DNA of 5,227 nt, taken from assembly GCA_964225135.1 (NCBI GenBank), contig CAXQNQ010000028.1, positions 1 through 5,227 on the forward strand, written 5' to 3'. Position numbers and translations under genes: made by a program. The notes under the pieces were generated by a model, which was given only the letters and a program-made list of their open reading frames with translations, was not told the DNA's origin and ran no database searches. Source of the stretch: AM-2324 sp964225135 (GTDB lineage Bacteria > Bacteroidota > Bacteroidia > Chitinophagales > Saprospiraceae). Numbering within the stretch: the first letter of the stretch is position 1; the number at the start of each line of letters is the position of its first letter. This document shows positions 1 through 5,227 of the stretch, one piece after another.

Positions 1-526
1 TCTTCCACATCATACTTTCTACTGGAAGTATAGTGCGTTGATTGTATTTAGCATTCTGCTTTTTGTTGTAATAGTTTTCAATATCCCCCTCAACCATAAA
101 ATAAATTAATTGGCCAATAGGCATACCTGCATATACCCGTACCTTTTGCGTAACAGATATTTCCAAAGTCCATGTATTACAAAAGCCAACATCCCCCTTC
201 CCGGCGGTGGCATGGATATCAATCCCCAATCGACCAACGGAGGACTTTCCCTCTAGAAAAGGAACTGAGTTATGTGTTTCCGTATACTCCTCTGTAACAC
301 CCAAGTACAATGTACCTGGTTCTAATACAAAACCTTCTGCAGGTATCTCAAAATGATCCACTTGATTATGCTTTTTAGCATCCAAAATCTGATCCTTATA
401 CAAAGCTAAATGCTTCCCTAGATGTACATCATAGGAATTGGTTCCCAAACATTTTCTGTCAAAAGGTTCTATAACGATTTGACCCGCTTCGATAGCTTCT
501 AAAATCTTTTTATCAGATAGAATCAT
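1..526 (-). CDS. dcd: dCTP deaminase, 3' end cut off by the window edge
   Basis: Deaminates dCTP to dUTP in the cytosol, feeding the dUMP/dTMP pathway; the family forms trimers. I translated it by hand from the ATG at 526-524 (MILSDKKILEAIEAG...). 175 codons are visible with no stop, ending ...ESMMWK. Bacteroidota Dcd proteins are about 178 residues, so only a few codons should be missing. The family core is clear: GTNSYDVHLG near residues 28-37, EGKSSVGRLG at 92-101, HATAGKGDVGF at 105-115, then TLEIS with Glu122 as the likely catalytic glutamate (E. coli Glu138), AGMPIGQL at 133-140 and the C-terminal AKYNQR at 159-164. The start is the family-typical M-I-L-S-D; no Shine-Dalgarno sequence precedes it. 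It lies 47 bases downstream of the WD40 gene on the same strand, so co-transcription is likely. Whether it is purely a deaminase or also hydrolyses dUTP cannot be settled here. Family assignment is very secure. Confidence 0.95.
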   Translation of the reverse strand, partial: MILSDKKILEAIEAGQIVIEPFDRKCLGTNSYDVHLGKHLALYKDQILDAKKHNQVDHFEIPAEGFVLEPGTLYLGVTEEYTETHNSVPFLEGKSSVGRLGIDIHATAGKGDVGFCNTWTLEISVTQKVRVYAGMPIGQLIYFMVEGDIENYYNKKQNAKYNQRTILPVESMMWK

Positions 527-573
527 AATATGTATTGGATTAATATTTTAAGATAAAACTAAACCTGAAATTA

Positions 574-1479
574 TCAGGAATTTAGGGGCAAAATTTCCCA
601 ACGGATTATACTTCGATCATCCCCAGCAGAACACAAACACGCTAAATCATCACTCCACCACAATCGATTTACTGAATTAACATGACCCTGATCTCTAGGT
701 GTTTTTAAGACTTGCTTTAATTCCAGGCTGTTGATATCCCAAATTCGTATCTCTTTATCGCGCCCAGCACTAAACAGCACCCCCTGAGGACCAGGAATCA
801 AATGATTAACAGTAGCCGCATGAGCAGGCACAGCATGGAGGGATTCAAAACTATTTATATCCCAAGATCGGATCATATTATCCCGTCCACCAGAAAAAAG
901 TACAGGTTGTTCTGGATGCTTACAAAGCGTAAATACAGATGACTGATGGGCTTGTTGTATTTGTTGTTCAATCTGAAGTGTTTTGGCATTAAGTACATAA
1001 AGGTGCCCATCGCTTCCACCTACATAAATTTTTGCATTCAATGGATCTAATAATGCCGTCCTTAAAGCTTGCTCACTGATGTTTTGTAGGAACACTTGGC
1101 CAGGTTGATCTTTAGCCCAAACCCCTAATTTACCATCCCCTCCTAAGGATAGAAAAAATTCATCCAACTCCACCAAATCGAAAATACCTTTCTGATGGAC
1201 TTTTTTATTGAATAAGACCTGATTATTCTGCACCCAAGTCAAGCTGCCATCCAACTTTCCAAATAGTATGTTTTGCCTTTTTTCTTGAACCAAACAGGCA
1301 TATACCGTTTGTTCGACCTGCGCAATAACTTGTCCATCCTCTTGATCCAAATTGGACCAATGGACCAATAAACCATCACCCCCACAGCTGTAAAAACCAG
1401 CTTCTCCATCAGATTGAAGACAAAATATAGCCCCGCGGTGGCCTAAATATTGTTTTTTATGTCTAAACTTGGGTATCAT
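574..1479 (-). CDS. WD40-repeat beta-propeller protein of unknown role
   Basis: A 301-residue protein made almost entirely of WD40-type repeats. I count seven, at about residues 11-43, 52-84, 94-123, 133-165, 177-208, 219-249 and 266-296, which is the number needed to close a single seven-bladed propeller. Repeats 5-7 are the most canonical (SGGRD...RSWDI, SAGRD...RIWDI, SAGDD...IRWEI); repeats 1-4 are degenerate (GGDG...VHW, GKLDG...LTW, GGDG...GVW, GGSDG...YVL). No signal peptide, membrane segment or extra domain is visible, so a cytosolic scaffold or protein-binding role is the natural inference, but no partner can be named. The ATG at 1479-1477 is the only plausible start: the first repeat begins about ten residues later and no in-frame upstream start lies in the short gap. 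It is divergent from the PPTase gene and lies upstream of dcd on the same strand. The fold is secure; the function is unknown. Confidence 0.9.
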   Translation of the reverse strand: MIPKFRHKKQYLGHRGAIFCLQSDGEAGFYSCGGDGLLVHWSNLDQEDGQVIAQVEQTVYACLVQEKRQNILFGKLDGSLTWVQNNQVLFNKKVHQKGIFDLVELDEFFLSLGGDGKLGVWAKDQPGQVFLQNISEQALRTALLDPLNAKIYVGGSDGHLYVLNAKTLQIEQQIQQAHQSSVFTLCKHPEQPVLFSGGRDNMIRSWDINSFESLHAVPAHAATVNHLIPGPQGVLFSAGRDKEIRIWDINSLELKQVLKTPRDQGHVNSVNRLWWSDDLACLCSAGDDRSIIRWEILPLNS

Positions 1480-1529
1480 TTCATTGATGTTGTGCTAAGC
1501 AAGGTCATTTGAAAGTGAAAATTAACATT
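1480..1529. promoter_or_regulatory. Short divergent intergenic gap between the WD40 and PPTase genes
   Basis: Only 50 bases separate the WD40 start (minus, 1479) from the preferred PPTase ATG (plus, 1530). Two divergent transcripts should begin in or near this gap, so it presumably carries the 5' leaders, and the promoters may reach into the opposing coding sequences. I found no convincing Bacteroidota promoter (TTG, then TAnnTTTG about 20 bases on). The closest -7-like match, TAAACTTG at 1464-1471, lies inside the WD40 gene but has no TTG at the right distance. No Shine-Dalgarno sequence precedes either start. The assignment rests on gene orientation alone. Confidence 0.35.
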
Positions 1530-2174
1530 ATGCCTTTAATTGCAAAAGAAAAAGTAAGTCCTTATACGGAATATTTTGTTTGGCACATCACGGAGCCATT
1601 AGACTACTTTTTTACCCAACTCACATTAGATGCTTTTGAACAATCCTATTTGGATAAACTCATTGCTAAGAAACAAACAGAATTCCTCGCAGGAAGGTTT
1701 TTGCTTGACCATGCATTAAATAGAGCTGAAAGAACCTTCTTAACGATAAGTCCAAGTGGTAAGCCATTTCTAGAGGATGGTTCTATGGAAATCAGTCTCT
1801 CTCACTCCTCGAAATATGTGGCAGTAGTTTTATCAGACAGATTAGTAGGTATCGATATTCAACAAGAAACTCCTCAGCTGGATCGAATAAAAAGCAAATT
1901 CATAGCCGAGGATGAATTCGAGCGTTTTAACTCGGTAATGAACTCCCATGTTGTTTACCATTTTTGGAGTGCAAAAGAAGCCCTATTCAAAGCATATGGA
2001 AATGGAAAAGTAGAATTTAGAACTGATTTAAAAATTGATCAACTTCCTCAGGATCTAAGCCATGGCACTGGCTTGGGAAGAGTGATTAAATCAGATCTCA
2101 ATGCTGATTTTAATATTTTCGCCAGGCAAATAGAAGATTATCATTTAGTGGTAGCAGAAATAAAAAAGGAGTGA
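1530..2174 (+). CDS. Sfp-type 4'-phosphopantetheinyl transferase
   Basis: Transfers the 4'-phosphopantetheine arm of coenzyme A to a conserved serine of acyl or peptidyl carrier proteins, in the cytosol. With the ATG at 1530 it has 214 residues, normal for the Sfp/Gsp class and about twice the size of AcpS. Family motifs: SPSGKPFL at 74-81, ISLSHS at 88-93, VGIDIQ at 106-111 and FWSAKEALFKAYG at 145-157, the last being the W/KEA signature. Asp109 and Glu150 are the expected Mg2+ ligands; position 111, often Glu in Sfp (GIDIE), is Gln here. Start choice: the frame is open back to a TTG at 1509 and a GTG at 1515, but the ATG gives MPLIAKEKVSPYTEYFVWHIT, which matches the MPL...VWxIT beginning I recognise in Bacteroidota homologues; none of the three has a Shine-Dalgarno sequence. 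No carrier protein, PKS or NRPS gene is in view, so the substrate is unknown. It is convergent with the redoxin gene and ends inside the shared palindrome. Confidence 0.92.
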   Translation: MPLIAKEKVSPYTEYFVWHITEPLDYFFTQLTLDAFEQSYLDKLIAKKQTEFLAGRFLLDHALNRAERTFLTISPSGKPFLEDGSMEISLSHSSKYVAVVLSDRLVGIDIQQETPQLDRIKSKFIAEDEFERFNSVMNSHVVYHFWSAKEALFKAYGNGKVEFRTDLKIDQLPQDLSHGTGLGRVIKSDLNADFNIFARQIEDYHLVVAEIKKE

Positions 2175-2197
2175 ACATGTTCACTCCTTTTTTATTT
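2158..2197. terminator. Bidirectional intrinsic terminator, 40-bp perfect palindrome
   Basis: A perfect inverted repeat centred between 2177 and 2178: each arm is 20 bases, with a run of six A (2162-2167), then GGAGTGAA, a CATG apex, TTCACTCC and six T (2188-2193), flanked by further paired A/T. On either strand it folds into a G+C-containing stem followed by a T run, the classic Rho-independent layout. It sits between convergent genes: the PPTase stop (TGA, 2172-2174) is within the left arm, and the palindrome extends into the redoxin stop (TAA, complement of 2196-2198). It should therefore stop both transcripts. Structure seen directly; function inferred. Confidence 0.9.
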
Positions 2198-2804
2198 ACT
2201 TGGATTCTTTCCATTTAATGGTACATCCTACTGCTTTGGTAAAGTTAGGATCTGGCTTCTTACCAGCCTCCATAGCAGCAATAGCTTCTGCTAGATAATC
2301 TTCCGTCACCTCACTCGCCTCACTCGCATTATTATCGATAGCACCGATATACTGAACTGTGCGCGCTTTGTCTAATAAATAAACATGCGGTGTTCTAGTA
2401 GCTCCATAAGCCGTTGCTACCTCTTGAGTAGAGTCATATAGATACGGGAAATTAAATCCTTTTTCTTTAGCCCTGGCCTTCATCTCTGCAAAAGAGTCGC
2501 CTGGTCTTCTGTTAACATCATTAGGATTAATGGCAATAACAGGATAACCCATTGGAGCATATTTGTTATTTGCTGCAATAATGCGATCCTCATACATCAC
2601 AGAATAAGGACAAGTATTGCAAGTGAATACCACGATAAAACCTTTAGCCTGACCAAAATCGGCCATGGACATCTCTTTACCATCGATATTCTTCAACTTG
2701 AAGTCTGGAGCAGTATCTCCAACCTTCAATCCACCTTCTACAAAAGCTAATAAGCTGATGCACAAAGCTGATATAAGCATTAAAAGTGAAATTTTATTCT
2801 TCAT
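2196..2804 (-). CDS. Exported thioredoxin-fold redoxin, PRX_like1 (AhpC/TSA-related) type
   Basis: A 202-residue thioredoxin-fold protein. Residues 1-22 look like a signal peptide (Lys2, Lys4, then a hydrophobic stretch 5-22); Cys15 lacks a proper lipobox, so I favour a soluble periplasmic protein, cleavage site uncertain. The mature part starts with VGDTAPDFKLKNIDG at 28-42, typical of AhpC/TSA-like redoxins. The active site is FTCNTCPYS with Cys62 and Cys65; YEDRI follows at 71-75, AINPND at 91-96, FPYLYDSTQEVA at 119-130 and the cis-Pro region TRTPHVYLLD at 136-145 (Pro139). The C-terminal VGCTIKWK (192-199) with Cys194 is characteristic of the PRX_like1 group. It probably reduces peroxides or disulfides in the envelope, but substrate and partner are unknown. 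Residues 160-165 are a duplicated Ala-Ser-Glu from a 9-base tandem repeat. It is the last gene of the minus-strand block before the shared terminator, 103 bases after the TlpA-like gene, and may have its own promoter. Confidence 0.88.
   Translation of the reverse strand: MKNKISLLMLISALCISLLAFVEGGLKVGDTAPDFKLKNIDGKEMSMADFGQAKGFIVVFTCNTCPYSVMYEDRIIAANNKYAPMGYPVIAINPNDVNRRPGDSFAEMKARAKEKGFNFPYLYDSTQEVATAYGATRTPHVYLLDKARTVQYIGAIDNNASEASEVTEDYLAEAIAAMEAGKKPDPNFTKAVGCTIKWKESK
2310..2327. repeat. Two-copy 9-bp tandem repeat inside the redoxin gene
   Basis: CTCACTCGC occurs twice back to back (2310-2318 and 2319-2327). It is in frame and duplicates Ala-Ser-Glu at residues 160-165, in the loop after the cis-Pro strand and the GAID segment. 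It looks like a simple slippage duplication that keeps the reading frame, with no evident regulatory meaning. Confidence 0.6.
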
Positions 2805-2834
2805 TAGTTATACGTTTTCTTCTTCAGATATTTA

Positions 2835-2863
2835 ATAATAGGTAACTATAGCACTTAATGCAA
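2835..2863 (-). promoter_or_regulatory. Possible promoter for the PRX_like1 redoxin gene
   Basis: Read on the minus strand, TTGCAT (complement of 2858-2863) is followed after exactly 17 bases by TATTAT (complement of 2835-2840), about 30 bases before the redoxin ATG at 2804. The -10-like box matches TATAAT at five of six positions and the -35-like box matches TTGACA at three of six. It does not fit the Bacteroidota TAnnTTTG -7 element, and the region is A+T-rich, so a chance match is quite possible. The rest of the 103-base gap (2805-2907) shows no other clear signal. Confidence 0.25.
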
Positions 2864-2907
2864 GTATTTTAACGTTGTGAAAACATCTTTATTTTGCAAA
2901 AATTAAA

Positions 2908-3396
2908 TTATTGGCTAACCGAAGCTATAGACTCCATTAATTCCTCTAAGGATTCTACCTCACTGGTCAACACCATTTTTTCATCTCCCTTTCGAATTAC
3001 AGTAACAGGAATTGCACCAGACCATTCTGGACTTACCTGATCAATCCAACTATTATAATCCATATCCCAGAGATTATAAACAGTCCCTGGCAGAGGATGT
3101 TCAGCTAAATAAGGTTTTAACTTGGATTCAAACTGCTTTTTGAAATCAAGCGTAACAAAAATAAATCGAACATCTGTTGGATCTAAAGCTTTAGCTGCTG
3201 ATTTGAAATAGGGTAATTCTGCTAAACATGGACTGCACCAAGTAGCCCAAAAATTAATCACCCAAACCTCCTCGTTAGTTTCGTCCGTAAACAAATGTTC
3301 AATCTCCTCAAAATCATTCGCAGTGATAATTGTGTCTTGAGCATAAATCCCAAAGCTCAATATGCAACAAACAAACAACGCTGTTATTCTAGCCAT
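2908..3396 (-). CDS. Exported TlpA-like thiol-disulfide oxidoreductase
   Basis: A 162-residue TlpA/ResA-like thioredoxin-fold protein. Residues 1-19 form a signal peptide (Arg3, hydrophobic 5-18, likely cleavage at GIYA|QD after Ala19), so the mature protein of about 143 residues should be periplasmic. The active site is INFWATWCSPCLAELP at 47-62 with the redox pair Cys54-Cys57; the cis-proline is Pro130 in GAIPVTVI. The family usually reduces disulfides in secreted proteins or apocytochromes, but no cytochrome maturation gene is in view, so the target is unknown. The region around 104-127, with several Trp and Tyr, fits the insertion between the core strands of TlpA-type proteins. Its ATG (3396-3394) lies inside the end of dnaE, overlapping it by 8 bases including the dnaE stop, with no Shine-Dalgarno sequence; translational coupling to dnaE is likely. 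The start is supported by the signal peptide beginning directly at it. Confidence 0.9.
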   Translation of the reverse strand: MARITALFVCCILSFGIYAQDTIITANDFEEIEHLFTDETNEEVWVINFWATWCSPCLAELPYFKSAAKALDPTDVRFIFVTLDFKKQFESKLKPYLAEHPLPGTVYNLWDMDYNSWIDQVSPEWSGAIPVTVIRKGDEKMVLTSEVESLEELMESIASVSQ

Positions 3397-5227
3397 TAAT
3401 CTTATATTTTAAACCAAGCTTTTCAATTTCAGTGACAAGCTCATTGTCAACCTCTACCATATAACTCTTAGAAAACATTTGTAGTTTTTGACGATTGACA
3501 CTATCTATCAATTGAAAACGTAATTTATGTTTCCCTTTCTTTACTTTGACTATGGATTCTAATGCATCTATTAACTCATCATTCAATCGCTCTATTGCAA
3601 TATTAATTTTGATAGAGTTAGTCATCTCCTGCCCAATAGAATCTAATAAACTAATTTCTCTGCATTTAAATTGAAACTCATCGCTATTCCAACGCTTCTC
3701 CATACCGCCCTTAATAAACACACTCTGTCCGACCTCTAGGATTGCCTTGAAATTCTGATAATCCTCTTTAAATAACACAAATTCCAATGATCCGTTGAAA
3801 TCTTGAATCACAAATTTACCCCAACCAGTACCTTTTTGAGAAATCCGATGCTGTGCCTCCAACACTATTCCTGCAATATTAATATCTCTTGAGGTGGAAT
3901 GCATGACTTGCTCCAGACCCATATTGGTGAATTGTTCAATCTCCACCTTAAAATCATCTAATGGGTGACCAGAAATATAAATACCAGTAACCTCCTTCTC
4001 TTTATTCAATTTCTCAATTAATGGCCAACCTGTCGTAGTAGGCACCCTGGGTTCTGGAATCATGACCTCTTCAGAATCACCAAATAAGGAATTGACCGCT
4101 TGTTGTGCCTGTCCTTTATAAGCAGCACCATATTTCAATAAGTGCTCAAGGAAAGATGAATGTTTATCCGATGATTCAAAATATACGGCTCTACTCAATG
4201 CTTCAAAGCGGTCGAAAGCACCCCCTAAAACCAATGATTCCATAACTCGTTTATTAACAGATCCCAAGGCTAATCTTCGAACCATATCAAAAACAGATTC
4301 GTACGGACCATTAGCCTTTCGCTCCTCTAATATTTCAGATACTGGACCCTCACCTACCCCTTTTAGCGCAGATAAGCCAAATCGAATTTGACCTTCCTTA
4401 TTTACAGAGAAATCAGAATAACTTTCGTTCACATCTGGCCCAAGCACAGTGATACCCATGCGCTTACACTCTTTCAAAAAGAAAGTAACCTTAGTGATAT
4501 CACTTTTATTATTGGTCAAAACAGCAGCCATAAAAGCAGCTGGGTGATTCGCCTTTAGATAAGCAGTTTGAAATGCAACGAATGCATAGCAAGTAGAGTG
4601 CGACTTATTGAAGGCATAGGATGCAAAGGCCTCCCAGTCTTTCCAAATCTTTTCCAGCTTCGCCGCATCATGCCCATTCTTAGTTCCACCATCAATGAAA
4701 AGTGGATGCAACTCATCAATGAGTTTCTTCTTTTTCTTACCCATGGCTTTACGAAGCATATCCGCCTGACCTTTGGTAAAATTGGCAAGCTTCTGGGAAA
4801 GTAACATCACCTGCTCCTGGTACACGGTAATCCCATAAGTACCCTTTAAATATTCTTCCATGTCATCTAGATCATAGATGATTGGAGATCTCCCATGCTT
4901 TCTTTTAATAAACTCTGGAATATATTCTAGTGGCCCCGGACGATACAAGGCATTCATGGCAATGAGATCCTCAAAAGTACTTGGAACCAACTCCTTCATG
5001 TACTTCTGCATACCTGCAGACTCGTATTGGAAGATACCAACTGTTTCACCTCTTTGGAACAACTCATAAGTTTTGACATCATCCAAAGGTATTTCATCTG
5101 GATCAATGGTTATACCCTCCGTTTTCTCAACTATTTTTATAGCATTTTTAATGATTGTCAAAGTCTTTAAACCCAAGAAGTCCATCTTGAGTAAACCAGC
5201 AATCTCTGCTACAGAGTTATCAAACTG
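3389..5227 (-). CDS. dnaE: DNA polymerase III subunit alpha, C-terminal half (5' part outside the window)
   Basis: Catalytic subunit of the replicative DNA polymerase. 612 residues are visible; the frame is open to the window edge (QFDNSVAEIAGLLK precedes the first Met at 5185), so that Met is internal, not the start. Numbered from the visible Gln1: KMDFLGLKTL at 14-23 carries Asp16, equivalent to the third catalytic aspartate of E. coli (Asp555); YRPGPL at 95-100 and SYAFNKSHSTCYAF at 203-216 are hallmark polymerase/fingers motifs; a helix-hairpin-helix segment (GLSALKGVGEG) lies at 284-294; NSLFG at 379-383 is in the beta-clamp-binding region; an OB fold spans about 448-525; a C-terminal domain of about 85 residues follows. 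The PHP domain and first two catalytic aspartates lie outside the window. The distance from the catalytic Asp to the C-terminus (about 597 residues) is close to that of E. coli, so no large deletion is apparent. It ends with TAG inside the TlpA-like gene start. Identity is very secure. Confidence 0.97.
   Translation of the reverse strand, partial: QFDNSVAEIAGLLKMDFLGLKTLTIIKNAIKIVEKTEGITIDPDEIPLDDVKTYELFQRGETVGIFQYESAGMQKYMKELVPSTFEDLIAMNALYRPGPLEYIPEFIKRKHGRSPIIYDLDDMEEYLKGTYGITVYQEQVMLLSQKLANFTKGQADMLRKAMGKKKKKLIDELHPLFIDGGTKNGHDAAKLEKIWKDWEAFASYAFNKSHSTCYAFVAFQTAYLKANHPAAFMAAVLTNNKSDITKVTFFLKECKRMGITVLGPDVNESYSDFSVNKEGQIRFGLSALKGVGEGPVSEILEERKANGPYESVFDMVRRLALGSVNKRVMESLVLGGAFDRFEALSRAVYFESSDKHSSFLEHLLKYGAAYKGQAQQAVNSLFGDSEEVMIPEPRVPTTTGWPLIEKLNKEKEVTGIYISGHPLDDFKVEIEQFTNMGLEQVMHSTSRDINIAGIVLEAQHRISQKGTGWGKFVIQDFNGSLEFVLFKEDYQNFKAILEVGQSVFIKGGMEKRWNSDEFQFKCREISLLDSIGQEMTNSIKINIAIERLNDELIDALESIVKVKKGKHKLRFQLIDSVNRQKLQMFSKSYMVEVDNELVTEIEKLGLKYKING

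Noticed and set aside
564..578. Small hairpin CCTGA-AATTA-TCAGG overlapping the WD40 stop codon, followed on the minus strand by a T-rich stretch; possible terminator or attenuator before dcd.
   Set aside because: The stem is only five base pairs, does not extend further, and the T run is interrupted. Too weak to separate WD40 from dcd on this evidence.
1479..1484. Tiny upstream ATG-AAA-TGA overlapping the WD40 start codon, considered as a leader peptide.
   Set aside because: A two-codon frame in A+T-rich sequence is expected by chance and lacks any ribosome-binding signal.
2894..2903. Short palindrome TTTTGCAAAA just after the TlpA-like stop, considered as a terminator between the two redoxin genes.
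   Set aside because: Only ten bases, no loop, almost all A/T and no proper T run; not a credible hairpin.
4555..4804. Overlapping open frames on both strands within dnaE (minus 4555-4788, plus 4568-4804).
   Set aside because: They lie wholly inside strongly conserved dnaE coding sequence (the AFNKSHSTCY region), show no domain or plausible start, and are shadows of that gene.
4878..5069. Plus-strand open frame of 63 codons opposite dnaE.
   Set aside because: Antisense to conserved polymerase motifs including YRPGPL; no recognisable protein features.
1..5227. Possible novel defence, mobile or secondary-metabolite system (suggested by the PPTase and WD40 protein side by side).
   Set aside because: No transposase, integrase, nuclease, CRISPR repeat, PKS/NRPS or toxin-like gene is visible; all other genes belong to known housekeeping or redox families.

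Overview
The window looks like ordinary chromosomal DNA from a member of the Bacteroidota, possibly the Cytophagia. The evidence is the A+T-rich sequence (by eye), start sites without Shine-Dalgarno sequences, the type of DnaE C-terminus, a PRX_like1-type exported redoxin, and a phosphopantetheinyl transferase with the MPL...VWxIT N-terminus that I recognise from this phylum. I cannot name a genus.

Layout from left to right: the 3'-truncated dCTP deaminase gene dcd (minus, running off the left edge); a gene for a seven-repeat WD40 beta-propeller of unknown role (minus, 47 bases upstream of dcd and probably co-transcribed with it); a short 50-base divergent gap; an Sfp-type 4'-phosphopantetheinyl transferase gene (plus); a 40-bp perfect palindrome that covers the ends of two convergent genes and should act as a bidirectional terminator; a gene for an exported PRX_like1-type redoxin with a CxxC motif (minus); a 103-base gap with one weak promoter candidate; a gene for an exported TlpA-like thiol-disulfide oxidoreductase (minus); and the C-terminal half of dnaE, the replicative polymerase alpha subunit (minus, running off the right edge). 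The TlpA-like gene starts inside the last codons of dnaE (8-base overlap). No gene-free stretch exceeds about 100 bases.

The genes are mostly housekeeping: DNA replication (dnaE), dNTP supply (dcd), carrier-protein activation (PPTase) and envelope thiol redox chemistry (two redoxins). dnaE, the TlpA-like gene and perhaps the second redoxin form one minus-strand block that ends at the shared terminator. WD40 and dcd form a second minus-strand block. I found no mobile element, CRISPR array, tRNA, rRNA, riboswitch or defence system, and no convincing new biological system. The points most worth a second look are the long terminator palindrome that includes both stop codons, the coupling of an exported redoxin to dnaE, and a few unusual residues at functional positions (PPTase Gln111, the DnaE clamp-motif region, the Dcd active-site loop).
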